The notes under the pieces were generated by a model. It did no database searches. It was not told the origin of the DNA and worked only from the letters and a program-made list of their open reading frames with translations. Position numbers and translations under genes: made by a program. From Phylloscopus collybita (Eukaryota; Chordata; Aves; Passeriformes; Phylloscopidae), in contig JAJNNQ010000003.1 of the NCBI GenBank assembly GCA_027886175.1, forward strand, positions 23,105,501 through 23,169,500: a stretch of DNA of 64,000 nt, read 5' to 3'. Below, piece by piece: positions 23,218 to 36,400 of the stretch (positions are counted from its first letter, which is position 1; every line of letters starts with the position of its first letter).

Positions 23218-24119
23218 GAAATTAAACCATTAATTACTCCACTGATTATGCTTCCAGTGAGCAGATTTGGCAAGATGTTTTAAGTTGATTTTTTCAGTGT
23301 TTTAGTCTAATTTTTTGATTGTTTGACTTCAATGATAATCAAAATCAATTCTGATATGGTTCAAGGTAAAAATTGCAGCTATGGCAGAGCAATTACCTAA
23401 ATACAAAAGTAATGCAATTTGTAATTATGAACATCCCTCAGATGATTACATTTATGTGACTGTGTCCATACTAAGGGAAGGAAGTGCAGCTGTGTGCTTG
23501 GCATAAGCAGTTTTGGTTTGATTTGGGATTTTATATAGGAGGCATTGTTCTACACTTGTGGTATACAATTACATATTGAATTTCATACAAATATAAAATA
23601 TGTTTATTAACTTACTGTGGTGGAAGTAACACAAAAGTACTGGGTAGGGAGGGGGAGGTTTAGGTGAATCTCATTTCATGACTAGCCTGAAGTCTGGCCC
23701 TATGCTGTAAAGTTTGGCCTTGAGCTCTTTGTAGGTGAATGTTAGTTTCTCAAAGTCTCTGTAAAGACCTAGGAATGCAAAGAAATTGGATATAGAACAA
23801 AAGCAACTCTTGATTTAGCTGTACAGTTACTGAAAATAGCATATGGAATTTTAACTCTTGACTTGTTCTCCCCGGGGAGCAATCAAAGAGTGAGATCATC
23901 AGGAGATATTTTTGTGGATGATTTCTCCTTTCCTAAGGATTGTATGTCTCCCCCCTGAACAGCTCATCTGCTTTCCCTGGGCTGCTGAGCCATGAGTGTG
24001 CTTACTCAAGCCTGGCTGCATGTTTGCATATGTGCACATCTAATAGTACCGAGTGCTACATTTCTTTGTCAGAGCTGTCTTACTCAGTGTAGCAAAAATT
24101 ATGTTTTCCAGTTAGGCAG
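23218..24119. other. Unique non-coding sequence
   Basis: AT-rich, with no gene or repeat recognised. Confidence 0.5.
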
Positions 24120-24552
24120 TGATGCCTTGGGGTGGCTGCCTAGAACAGAGGCTAGACAGGATTAAGAGAATAAAGTGGGTGTGTATTAAAGGCCTTCAAC
24201 AGATACACCTTGGGCAGTCAGAGCCTCTCAGAGGCTGCACCCAAGGTGGATGATGGTCACGAGTTTTTCAGACAGAAATCAGTTTGGTTCATTTGCACAT
24301 CAGGGGTGAATGCTCCAATTACAGCTTCAGGTAATGAAGTCATTTACCCCCAGTTTGGTCACCCCAACTCACTTTTGTTTATACTTTTTGGTACCCGAAA
24401 CACTGAGGTGTCCTTGAGTTCCAGGCCCAGAGGGATGGTTTTGTCTGACCAAAATGTGAAGACAGCAGCCAACACTCTATGTGGAGCTTGGAGTTCTGCA
24501 CTAATGCAGTACAAGATTTGAAAATTGTAAAAGCTAAAATCCTAAGGCATCA
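24120..24552 (-). mobile_element. Solo ERV LTR, family B copy 1
   Basis: 433 bp, homologous along its whole length to 41213-41660. It starts TGATGCCTT and ends AAGGCATCA, a 9-bp terminal inverted repeat. Shared blocks include GAGGCTGCACCCA, ATTACAGCTTCAGGTAATGAA, CCCCAACTCACTTTTGTTTA and AAAAGCTAAAATC-TAAGG. It is flanked by the 4-bp target duplication GCAG (24116-24119 and 24553-24556). Minus orientation follows from copy 2, whose TATA box and poly(A) signal are intact. Both are decayed here, so this copy is probably the older one. No internal retroviral sequence adjoins it. Confidence 0.9.
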
Positions 24553-26982
24553 GCAGCATGAGGGAAGATCTGTCCTATGTGAAGCACACAGAAATTAAGC
24601 TCAGAGGGGAGAGCACCTTTAACACATGATGAGTAAGGGGTTTGTATTATCCTGTTGCCAACATATTGTAACACCATGGCCAGGGGCTGAAGCCTGCAGA
24701 GCTGCTGTGTTTGATAGGACACTTGCAACAGAGCCATGAGTTCTACTTGTCTTTACAAAAGAATATGTGTGTAGCACATATGTAGCTCAAAGTACAGCTT
24801 GGAATTCAAGTGTATCTGTGGTAATTTTTGGGGATGTATGCTATCCTGTTTTTGTCCTTTTTTTTTTTGCTAAAGCAGCAACTCAGATGAGCAAAATTTG
24901 AGGTATTCATCATTTTTCAACTTGCTTTTGTTCAGTAATATAGAATGCTAGACAAATGGTCTTGATTCAAAGTGCTAAAAATAAGTATTCCCTTGAGGCA
25001 GTTGAACTGGGGAGTTACTGAAACAAAATTAATCCTGTAGAACAAATGCATGGAATTACCAAGGAAAGATTCCCATTCATTTCCTGTCTCTTGCTGATGG
25101 AATATCCATCCAGTAAGGATTTTAGGCTTCTTGGCCCAGCTTGGAATAGATTGTATGTTAGATATTTTGCAAGAATACAAAGCAATTGGAGAGATTGAAT
25201 TAGGAATATTCTAGGTTTGTCCTGGTGTTGCTCTGAACTCCAATATTCTCTTAAGATATGGTTTCACAGCTTTATTTGCTGGGGTACATTTACACCCATA
25301 ACACCTTCTCAAAGGAAAGCACACTCAAGACATAAGTGCACCATGGGTACAGGATAATGTGCCTTGCAAGAAAGAAAAGGACCAGACAGCACAGTGGGAT
25401 TATCAAGAGCAGAATCAGGTGTGAATCATAGGAGAACAGGTGTTACTTGGCTGAAAAAAAACTTCTCTGGAAGTGTCTGCACTGGGGGGGGACACAAGTG
25501 ACCTGCTCAGGCCACACACAGGTGTGTGGCTGGAGGTGTGTGGTACCCTGGGGTTTACACTGCCCCCACTGCCCTGTGCCCTGAGTGCTCTGTCAATGAC
25601 TGCTGGTCCCTGAGAGAAGCTGAAGCAAGAAGATGTGCCAGCAACAGTTCAATTCTTACTCTGTTCTCTCAACTACCTGGTATCATGTCTTCAGGGTCTT
25701 TCCTGTGGGGATCAGAATAAACTAAAACAGAACTTCTCTTGGTCAAACCTGATTTTTCTCTGTGCAATCTTCTTGGGATGCTGTGGCCTCATCATATGTG
25801 TAGAGACCTCAGGCACAGGCTCTGTTCTCAATAGATCCTGTCTTATTTTTGGTCTATCTTTCCCTGCTGCAGGCAAGATGGTCCTGAGCTCTAGAGCAGC
25901 CTCCTTGGAGAGATTCTTAGTTGGTGTTTTTTATTAAGCACCCTTATTGTTAAATTTGGCCTTATCTACATCCCACTATATATGCAGCACCTGGTAAGGA
26001 GATTTGCAGCTGAGAAATTGCACAGGTTAATGTGCAGATCTAGAACTTGAAGCTCCACTGATAATGTTGGGGTGTTAGTGCCACTTATGGACCCAAAGAT
26101 ACCAACCAGAGTATCTCTGTGTACTATAGAACATCTATTTTCCTTGGATTTGAGAGGTTAGTTGCAAAAATAGTTGTGGCACATTTGTAAGCAGATGAGG
26201 CCAATAATTATAGTACAGCATATTGAGTGTTGTATTTAAGGAAGCTAGAGTTTAAAGCTTCTGCACTCTTAACTGTGGCACAGCTGTGCTTGCAGGGTTT
26301 TGCTATTAATATACTGCACTGTGATACTTGCTCAGCTTTCTGAATTTAAGGAAATGGAGTGAGAGCTCTGCTGTTAGATCAAGGCTCTGTCTGAGAGGTC
26401 AGAGCCTGGTGGCTTTTTACAACGGGCCCGCTGTGGTGAGGAAGACATTGTTCATCTTTCCAGTATCTGGTTCTGTTGTGTGAAAGTGGCTTTTACAGCC
26501 CAAGTTGCACATAACCCACTAGTTCTGAAAGGCCCAGAAGGAAAATTCAGCAAAAGTGGGTGAGCCTCAAAGTATACAACACTTGTAAAGTCACACCCTG
26601 GGTCACAGAAGTGCTTCCTTTTCAGAGTACTGGAGTACTGGAGAGAGAAGGTGACACAGCATGTGGCTTCCTTGACACAGCAGTGGCTTTTCCTGAACTG
26701 ACTAAACCTTCATTTAAATGAATTCTTGGAATCACTATTATCCTCAGTTTTCAAGAACTGGCAGTTAGAGAATTAAATGCATTATGAGTCTTTCCAATGT
26801 ATCTCAAAGATATATTTGAGGTTTGCAACACATAGTAAATAAACCTGGATTCCAAGGAGTTACAGTTCACTTGCTATTATTTGGTAATGTAATTCCTGTA
26901 GTAGGGCTTCCTCCTTGACAGAATTGCTTAGGTCACTATTATTTTTTTCTGACAAAACCAGTTTCCTTTCCTGCCAAGGGTT
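24553..26982. other. Unique non-coding sequence
   Basis: No gene recognised. A stretch near 26740-26800 is faintly like the middle of a MIR element but is too weak to call. Confidence 0.5.
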
Positions 26983-27317
26983 TAGAATCATAGAATTGGT
27001 TAGATTGGAAAAGACTTTCCCCAGCACTGAGGTCAGACAGACCTGTAGTGCCCTGGATCCTCCCTCTGAGCCTTTTGCTAAGTGGGCATCACCTTTGCAA
27101 ACCTTCGGTGAGTTGGGACTTCCCTGGTGAGCCAGGGCTGAAGTCTCCCCTGATTGCCCTCAGCTTTCTGGTTGCACCTTCATCACTGTCTACCTGAAAC
27201 ATCAATAATGGGTGATGCTCTGGGGGCCGTGCCAGGCTGGGCAGCTTCCCCACCACATCTTCAACCCGAGCCCCAGGCAGGCAGCAAACTTCCCTAAGTG
27301 GATTCAGTCTGCACAGG
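26983..27317 (-). mobile_element. CR1 LINE 3' part, cut by LTR insertion
   Basis: Minus-strand CR1. It begins with the terminal repeat and 3' end in reverse (AGAATCATAGAATTGGTTAG, then ATTGGAAAAGAC). It continues, after a gap in the consensus, with the block CTGAGGTCAGACAGACCTGTAG, CCTGGATCCTCC, GTGGGCATCACCTTTGC, GGGACTTCCCTGGTGAGCCAG that is familiar from many avian CR1 copies. The part from about 27140 to 27317 is less certain CR1. It stops exactly where LTR family A copy 3 begins (27318), so the LTR may have landed in it. I could not recognise a CR1 continuation on the far side of the LTR. Confidence 0.75.
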
Positions 27318-27959
27318 TGTCTTGGTTTGGAAAGACAGGTGTCTGCTAAGGAAGGCAGGAGCCTCCCTTGGAATGGAGAATGTAACCCCCCTCCCTCCAA
27401 ATTATTATCATTTTGAAATTAAGGGGCTCTCAGCCAAAGATATGGGGATAAGAATAACAGCTCTTGACTAGGAAAATTAAAATAAAAATGTAGTACTACA
27501 AAAATCACCAACAAAACAAAAAGAAACCACTGATAGGGTCAGAACACAACCTGACACCCTGTTGATCAGGGTGTTGGTTGCAGTCCAATCAAGTCCTCCT
27601 GCAGTGACAGATGTGGTTCTGTTGGAGCAATGATCCTGTAGAAGGGTGTAGTTTTCCTCTGAAGCTCCAGTGGTGGTGAGATGGGTCCAGTCCTCCTCTG
27701 GCAATCCAGTGCAAACAGGCTGTGCCGGTGTTCTGAATCTCAGCTTTGATCCAGGTGGGAATGCTGGGCTCCTCCCCCTGGGTGGAGCATCTCCCAATGG
27801 GATGATGGAATTGTATCAGCCCTGCAGTGAGCCTGGATGGTCCATGAACAGCAGATATCCCCTGGAGGGAGGATGAGTGCTGGAAGAGCCCTGTCCCACC
27901 TGGTTTTAACAGCTGGTGATAGAATACAAACTGCTGGTTACATCCTGCAACCTAAGACA
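27318..27959 (-). mobile_element. Solo ERV LTR, family A copy 3 (short subfamily)
   Basis: 642 bp, starting TGTCTTGG and ending CCTAAGACA. It is about 95% identical by eye (16 differences over about 345 bases) to copy 4 at 54468-55130. It shares with that copy a deletion of the segment just inside the U3 end and the loss of the TATA-like box, which reads GATCAAAG on minus instead of GATAAAAA. Copies 3 and 4 therefore form a subfamily separate from copies 1, 2 and 5. No clear target duplication is visible (CAGG before, ACAT after). No retroviral genes are adjacent. Confidence 0.9.
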
Positions 27960-30900
27960 ACATGGAGCCTTCTGTTCTCTCCTCAAGGCAATCTCATACA
28001 ACAATGACCTGTCTTATTTCCTTTATGGAAGACATTCTGTGCTTTTTTTGTACACTTAGGACGAAAGCAAGCTCTTTGGAGGTAGAAATTTCAAAATGAT
28101 TAGAGTAAAAGAGGGTTAAGTGACTGTCCCATAGGCAGGTACAGCTGAACAGGGTGATTTCCCATCCTGAGGACTCTAGCATCACATTATCTATGAATCC
28201 CTGTGCTTTTGACACTTCCAGGTTTGTAACATAGGGAGAAGTAAATGTAGTCAAATCAGGGCTTTTTTCTGATTCTTAATAAATAATTTTCTACCTAAAT
28301 AGGGCAAATTGCTCTGGGATGGAATGACCTGAATAAATTCCTTTCAGAAGGCTCTTTTAATCTGTGAAATCAGCTGGCAGTCCAGTTACATTTTTCTAGC
28401 AGAGGTGGATTTTATTTGGATTTCATACTATTACATTCAACTGGAAAAGAAAAAAGCATGGGAAAGGTTTTAGCTTCCATACTACCACATTGCTGCAGCA
28501 CTCAGCTTAAGGAGATAGGTATCAGCAAGACTAGAAGACAGTACCATTTATGAAGGTATGGGTTTTTCAAGGCAGGGGAAAGTTTCCAACTTAGTGCTTT
28601 TGAAGAACTCTGAAATCTTACCCTGAATCCCTAAGTAATGCTATTTATTGTAACAAATATATATCTCTTCCATTTTATGCATGTAACACCTACCTGTGTA
28701 CAACTGAAGCTGATAAAGGAGGGCTGTATGAAGTTTTGTGAGCACGGTTGCTAGAAAACTCTGTCTTTATGTGCTTTTTCACTTAAGCAGTGGCAGAAAA
28801 ATCAAGGACGCTCTTTTAACAAAATGCTTCTTGAGGTTTCAGACTTTTGGCTAGAAGAAACTTAAACATGCTTTCAATTCTTTGTAATAATTGAAATGTC
28901 TTGCTAACGTCTCTGTCATTATATTTCTCTGCCGAATGGGTAATTCATCCTTGGTTTAGTTTTGCTGAAAAACATGCAGTCTTTGAAAAGTCAGATATTT
29001 GTGTTTCTGTCTTGACATTCCTTTCCTCAGCTTTTACGCGGAAAATGTGCCACTCATTTATTTGTGCAACAAAGTTGTATCTTTTGAAGTGCTTACTGAA
29101 CTGACTCTGAAATGCTGGCAGTGGATGTAGCTGTTGTAGATGTTGCTGTCAATCCTCCCCTACCAGTCTCAACACTTTTTTGGCAAACTGTAGGAGAACT
29201 ATCAGCATATACTTGTAAAGTGTAGAGATTTGATCGTGCTCCGTGCTCAGTGAGTTTCTTTAAACATGGATGGCCTGTGTTCTTTGGTGAGAGTATGGAA
29301 TATTTAAAGCTGTGTAAATCTAGTTATGGTTTTAAGGAACTACCTTGTTGGGGCTGTTTTCCACTTGTATGTCTGAGGAAAGCATTCAGGTAAGTGCAAT
29401 ATAGAAAGCAGAAGGTGCCCGAATGGTTGTTGACATTATAAAAAGGATGGGAAATACAGGATGTTCTTTTTTTGCATTAACAGCTCCTGTTTTGGAAGAC
29501 AAAATTGTGATCTGTGGGCTGGAATAGAGGAATCCTCAGTAAGCCATGCATATGCCTGTTAACAATAAGCAAGTATTGCTCTGTAGATCACCAGTGAAGT
29601 CATATGTGGTAGTTTTTCAAATTAAAGCTGCCCCATGCCTCCATTAATGCTTTTCACTTTGAAAAGAGAATTCCTTGTGGTGGTTAACCTTGGGCATGCC
29701 TGATCCAGTGCCATTCCATATGGGTGTGCTTGTATTTCCTCAGCCATTTGTAGGTTCTGATGAGCTTGCAGGACCAGGGTTTCCTGTGCTTGGGGAAGCA
29801 TGGCTTTGAGCCTGTAGCCTTTTCATCTCTTATGAGAGAATAGGATTCTGTCCTTTAAAGATTTTGTTTGGCTTTGAGGTAAACCTTAAACTTTCTTTTT
29901 CCCCAGTGATTATCAAAGAGAATGAATGTGCTGCATCCAGTGTGAGTATTGACAAAAACTTGAGTGATTGGGGTCGACTGAGGGTTTTGTGGTGACTTCA
30001 GAGGCTGAGTCTGTGCTCAGCAGATGAATGAGGAGGATGGCTGGAGGGTGTGAGGAAGCTGAGTGTGCCAGTGCTAGCTAAAAATCTCAGAGCTAGGAAA
30101 CCAAAGGCATAGAGGCCAAGCACTGCCACTGAGGTTTCGAAAGCACTGTAAATGTTGGTGTTTCATTAGAGAGGAGGAACATGACACTGGTGCTTTTGGG
30201 CTGGGACTAGTTTCAAAACCAGGTGTTTCTAAAACATGTTTAGCAAAGAATCATTGTTTTTGTGTGTTTGGGGTATTTTTTTTCCCAAGACACACCTGTT
30301 CTTCCTAGAAAAGCTGTTTGGTTTCAAATGGAAACAGGAGCTGGAAGTCAGAAAAGGAAGAGAACAGCAGGAATGGAAAGCACATTGGTAAATTCAGCCT
30401 GCTGTTGTGACGTGTTTATGGTGTGTGATCGGCCCTATGGAGCCTGATTAGCACATTCCCAGCAGACAGAGCTGTTTGCACAGTGGGAGGAATGGCAGGA
30501 TTAACGTGAGCTCACTGTGGCTGCAGAGTGCTGAAAAAGCCTGAGCAGGGGGCAATCATCAAGCTGTGTTTAATGAATCTGGTAGTGGTCAGTCTCTTGC
30601 AGGGATATCAAAAACAGAAGCAGAGAGCTGCTGCAGTTTTAAGGCTTTTCAAGGAGCATCGGATTGAACTTTGGTTTAACAGAAAGAAAAACATAAATTA
30701 CATTGTCCTCGTGCTGATGTTCTGTATTTCAGCCCCTGGTTGACAAAAAACAGCTACAAAGAGGGTAAGAAATACTAATACTGGAAATAGGATCTCTAAT
30801 TATTGGAAGAGTGAGAGTATTGCATATCCTTTCTCTAAGGTCAGAATGAACTATCATGAAGAGTTGATGAAAAAAGGATTTAGGTGTATTTTTCATGGTA

Positions 30901-32968
30901 TAAATAGGGAGACCCTGCAGAATCCTTTTTAGCATTTTGTCCTTTTTGGATATGGTAAATCTGGGAGGGAGCAGAAGCTGAAGAATGGAAGGGTTGTCTA
31001 AAAATCACCCCCTCTGCAGGTGCCAGGAACAGGCTGCAGCTGCTCTGTAAATAGTTGCTTTACTAAAGATCCATTTTAGCTTAATGAAGTCGGTTGTTAC
31101 TCAGCACATGGCACACGGAGAGCACCAGCTCTCCAGAAAATTGAGTAATGATTGATCTAAGCTGTGTGTTAATTTCTTCATACTATTGTCATTCCTCCTG
31201 CCAGTGTCCTGAACACAATTAAGTGTACTCAGATCCTATTTCAGCATTGCTCTTGGAAATGAGTCAGAACAAATGGCTGGAACTTTTTTTTTTTTTAAAG
31301 GAGTATTGTGAGCCCTTTAAAAGCATCTCTATAATAGTGAGTAAGAACACTTCTGTTCCTTTAGCGATTGATTAAAGGAGCCTAGTCTGAAACACCAGTG
31401 CAGGCACTAAACTGTGCATTTGCTGCAGGTTATAGTGTCCTACATCCTGATATTAGGCATAAATGGTAACCAGAGAAGCAGTGCAGCAGCTCTTGCAGGA
31501 GGGCAGATCACATTGTTTCTGTGATAAAGGGTAACACCAACAATGAGGTATTTTACTTGTGGCAAAATGCTGGGAACATTGGTGGCTACCTGGGAGGTGC
31601 TCCTGTGGCACAGCTTCATCTGGTACCTGGGCCTGGTGTAGCAGGTTATGATGAGTGACTGGGAGCTGAGTACAATTCTCCTGCATAGTGGGACTGTGAT
31701 TTAGGAGTATTTGATCTGGCAGAGCTGGAGCTGTGTAAATCCAGCAGATGAAGGCTTTTTACTGGCTGTGTTGCTGGCCAGCCCAAAGCAAGCTCAATGG
31801 GACATTGTGAAAGCTGGGACTATGACCTGCACCTTGGACAGTGCTTCATCACTTTAGCAAGCCAGGGACTGCACTGCAGAACTAAGAACTTCATTCATGG
31901 CATTGCAAAATCTGGATGTCCTGTGTCAAGAGCCTTCTTCGTTACACTTTTCCTTTTCTAAGAAGTTTCGCTTTATTTCAAGGAACAATCTCTGTTTATT
32001 AGATTATGCAAATAGGAGAGTTATTCGTTGCTTCCCATAGAACTTTCATCACAACATTCCAGTGATAGAAGAGATTGTATCCTTTTTCAGAGGTGCCACC
32101 TTTGGCAATTTCTATTAAGCTAGGACATATTTTTATGAATGGTGAAAATGATAACGTTTCTCGGTTATGAATGAATATAATATCAGTAGAAAAAAAAATA
32201 TTACCTCTTTGCAAAGAAAGATGAAGTATTGTTGTTCTGTTAGAGCTCTTTGAAGGGGCAGATTGAGAAAAATTATCTGCTTGATGTGGTGTTTGTATTT
32301 CCAAAAGCTTGAAAAAGGTCTTTTCACTGAAGGCTTTTAAAGCACCCAGGCTGTTACAGAATAAGCATTTACAGAATAATGTAATCTAGATATCCATTGT
32401 AAATAAACAGGTTAACCCCCTCAGAGAGTTACAGTTATTACTGACCAGATTTCATTACTAGTGGAGCTAAGAGTTACAACATTCACTATGCTCATAACTG
32501 ACCTGGAAAATTTACTGAAGTAGGGAAGAAACAGGCTGAGTTATTCCAGGGTGTTGAAATGACACTGATGCTGCGAGTGTCAAGAGTTGTAGAAAATATC
32601 ATGAAGGAAAAAGACAATGCCAGATGAAACTCAAAACTGGAGGAAAACTGTCCTGACTAGCTGTCTGTGTTGATGGGTTTTAAAGCAACCATTGTTGCTT
32701 GTGAAAGAGATTTTTGAATAATTTGGGGTAGTTCTTAAAAATTCTCTTCTCAGCTCAGTGGCTGGGTAGCATGCAAGGGAATAACAGAAGGTTAAGAGTT
32801 ACTTGTGAGAAGACTAGAGAAGACAATATGCCACTCCTGGAATGCACAATTTGAAGGGAACAGAAGAGGGCACAGAATTCCTCCCATGGTGTGTTAGAGC
32901 TGGGAAGGTGCAAAGGGGGAGCTCAGCACCGTTCACCAGCCTGCATGGAGGAGAGGGGCAATGCCAAG
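27960..32968. other. Unique non-coding sequence, 5 kb
   Basis: No exon, RNA gene or interspersed repeat recognised. Open frames stay at or below about 100 codons and overlap on both strands. Confidence 0.5.
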
Positions 32969-33440
32969 TGTTGGGAAAAACTCAGCTCTGCAGAAATGGG
33001 GCATTTTAAAAGAGAGGCATTTTAAAAGATTTTATTCCATTATCAATCTTGTAGAAGGGTGAGACACAAGAGATGTAAAACTCAATGCTATTATATCAGA
33101 AGTTATTTCTTGTTTACAATACTTTATAAATGCTTCTCAGCCTATGAGCTTTTGCCACACAATGCTGCTAATACCTCTAACACCAATCACCTATTGTTTT
33201 ACCCTACGTGTTCTTGCTACAGTGCATCTGTCACAGTTCCAGTTCTCCAAAATACCTGGTCTGTTTGCAAGGCCATCCTTTGAAACTTGTTCCCAGTTCC
33301 ATTTCTCTCTCAGCAATGTCTGTCCATCCCATGGCCTCTCTAAGTCAGCACACCTTATCTCAGAGTTTGCACACAGATGCACAGGACCGTGTGAGCTTTT
33401 TGCCAGGCTCTGAGAACTCTCTACAAAAGCATTTCTCACA
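32969..33440 (-). mobile_element. Solo ERV LTR, family D
   Basis: 472 bp with complete LTR signals on the minus strand, in the right order. A CCAAT box (ATTGG, plus complement at 33182-33186) comes first. A TATA box follows (TATAAA, complement of 33123-33128). A poly(A) signal (AATAAA, complement of 33031-33036) comes about 90 bases later, giving a short R region. The sense strand starts TGTGAGAAATGC and ends near CCCAACA. Flanks GCCAAG (32963-32968) and GCCCAG (33441-33446) match at 5 of 6 positions, which suits the 6-bp duplication of an ERVK/ASLV-type integrase. The general look (acceptor-like U3, AACAATAGGTGATTGGTGTT on minus) is that of a known avian ERV LTR, but I cannot give its library name. 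A 16-base unit is duplicated near 33001-33030. Confidence 0.75.
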
Positions 33441-36400
33441 GCCCAGATCCCTTTGCTTCACGGAAAGGCCAAGTGAGGAGAGTGTGGCAGACATCTCTAA
33501 AATGTTTGGCTGTTGAGAGAAGGGGAATGAAGCCAGTGAGTACTGCAGGAGAACAAAGAGTGCCCACGGATGTTTCAGTCCTCCAGGTGCTGAGAGACAG
33601 TGAAATGGCAGAGTGGTGCTCCCGTGTGGGAGTGCTGAGTCATCCCAGACAAGTCAGGGTTGGCTTGGTGCCTCCTGCTGACCTTGTGCATACCATCCTA
33701 CTCCTCTAGCCAGCACTCAAACTGGAGGTCTTTGGGTAAAACCCCAGCAGCTGGGAGTGCCTCCATGGTGTCACTGTTGGAAATCTTTCTGAATTGGCTC
33801 TGCCATCTTTTTATTATCAGCTGGTGAAGTCACTGTTTTTTGTCACTGTCAGTGTGAGCTCTAGTGCATGATCGAGTTCCTGTGGTGCAGGAGGACAAGA
33901 GGTGCTTGTTGGCTTTAGTAGAGCTGTAGTAATCACTGGTGATCAGATGTTGAATGATCAGTTCATAAATACTGCACAGATTTCTTCTAGGACTTTCCCT
34001 ATAGACCCCTTTGGTAAATCCCATGGGTGCTTTATTATTACATATCAATATTAAAATGCATTTGGGCCAGCTTTTCATTTAGCTTTGTTTCCTATTATAT
34101 GATGATCACAATCTCCTACTGTACCTTTAACTGTGTCTGAAGCTAAATTTATATCGATACCTGGGTTCTGCAGAGCAATAGCATTCATGTGCAGAAACTA
34201 GAACTCATTTCACATCCTCTCAAACATTTTGAGCAGCAAATCAGAGTGGCAACCTTTAACTTAAGGTTGAGAGAGACTTTTTTTTTTCCTTGCCTCAATC
34301 AGTCTTATTAAATTATTTCTCCACTGTGTTACAGTGAACATGCCAGCAGTGTTAATAATGCATTTCATAAGGAGAAGCAGTTGCAAGGATATATTTTTCA
34401 TGTGTAATTGATGTTACAAGACCATCAAACCTCTTTTGTTTCAGGTTATCTTGTCATTTATGAGCAGGAGGAGGAAGGTTTGTCAGTGGTATTATCTACC
34501 CAATGGCCTAATGCATGCAGCAATTACCAGAATGACCTGTATTTTCCTTGTATTTTGCCTTCAAAAAGCTCTGGATGGTCTTTAACTGTTATTTGGGACA
34601 GTTCAGCATGTGATACTCTGAATACTCCTGGAGAGTGGGTTCTCCATCACCTGGTACATGGGTCAAGTTCATTTCCTCTCCCCTACCCCTGGCTACAGCT
34701 AATTAAAAATCTCCCTGGGTTAGGAGAGTGATGTGTTAGATCCTCTTGCCTGGCAGTGTCTTTCATGCTTTCAAAATCACTGGGTTAAAATTAAACCCAC
34801 TGAATTCCACAGCATTATTTCTGTCCTTACCACAGGATTAATATTTGGATTTCTGATCAGTTAGAATTTAGAACTTTCTTAAGATCCTTTAATACTTGCT
34901 TACAGTTAAGCATTTCTGTAAACAGTTCCAGCAAATCCATTAATCATTTCCAAAGTATAAAAGAGTACAAAAGCTGAACTCTCCCTTTCCATTTTCTGTA
35001 CAGATTCAGCTTTCTTGAGGGGCTTTGTACCTGGTGACATTGAAGCAAGGTGAAGGCAGCTGGAGAGCTGCACTCTGGGAACACCTCATTGCTTCCCTCA
35101 GGAAGATCCTGTCTAATGTCAGGTAAATGATGAAATAACAGGAGAAAAAGTGAGTTTGTGTTACACCAGCAAGGCACAGTTCTGTGGGGGTTTAAATACA
35201 TTCTTCATAGTATTATTGCATAGTAGTTTTATGTTTCCCATGTTTCTGCCTTATGCTTCTTTCTCTGGCGCATATTTGATATTGGGAAGAATCAGATGTT
35301 TCAAATTAGTGGCAAGCAAAGGTAATATAGAGAGGATGGTATTCATTATCTGCCAGCCCCTCCAGAAACTCAGCACTGGTCATGGAAAAGAAATTTCTCT
35401 CAAAAGATGAGACCAGCCTCTGAAAGAGACACCATGACACAGGTGACACAGGGGAAAGCTCAGTCACCTGAGAGGAAGGGGCAGGATTTGGGCCCAAAGC
35501 TTGTAGTGAAATGCACAAATGAATCTAGGGGCGTGGCTCTTTCCAGCTTGTGTTTCAATGAGCATTTGTAGTCTTGGGAAAATCCTCAGCAGGGAGAGTA
35601 TTAAAGTAAATTTAGGTCAGTTGTTGACTGCAGAGAAACTATCAATCCTCAGAGACAGATGTCCTGAGAGCAGTGGGGGAGGAGAGGAAGATGGAGGTGC
35701 TCTCCTTCTCCTTAAGCTGTTCCTGCTGGTGTGCCCAAGCCAGGAGTGCTGTCTAGAGGTGACTTAGGATCATTTAGTGTTCTTCCTGCTTGCTGCAATG
35801 CTAGAGGGATGATAGTTTAGACCCTTCTTTCTAGAGCATGTTTGCTACTGCTTGTAGTTGTTACCCGAACAGCTTGTGGACGACAGCCTGTAGATTTGGG
35901 GATTTCTTTTTATCTGGAGATGTAAAACCTTCCATGTTGGGGTTATGCAGTATGTGCCACTGTGAGTTTAGGCTTGATTTCCATGCTGTTGGAAATAGTA
36001 GGTCAAGGTGAGAGCAGTGAAATAGAGAAATGTGGAGAAATGTAAAAACAAACAAACACCAAAAAACGCCAAACCAAATAATGAGCAATTAGAGTCTTAA
36101 ACTTATGAAGGATTTAATTTCTATTATTAATAGAGGGCTTACTTCAGTCCAAGTCATGAGTACTGGAACTTAATAAATCAGTTGTGTCCACATCCTGCCC
36201 CTTCAGGAAGGTGCAAGCCTGATAGCTGCCTTTTCCTTGAGGGTGGTAAAGAGATATCTGGATGCAGCAGGTAAGGACAGTGTTGCACAGATAATTATTA
36301 GCAACCTAGTTGTAGAAGGTTGTCACTAAAGTTTAAGGAACAGTTTAGATACCTAATAATTCATGATATTGTATGTGTTCGTTACATGATAGTTACTTTA

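Noticed and set aside
26740..26800. Possible MIR or L2 fragment (ATTATCCTCAGTTTTC...)
   Set aside because: Only a dozen or so bases match the consensus core and the 3' half is missing.
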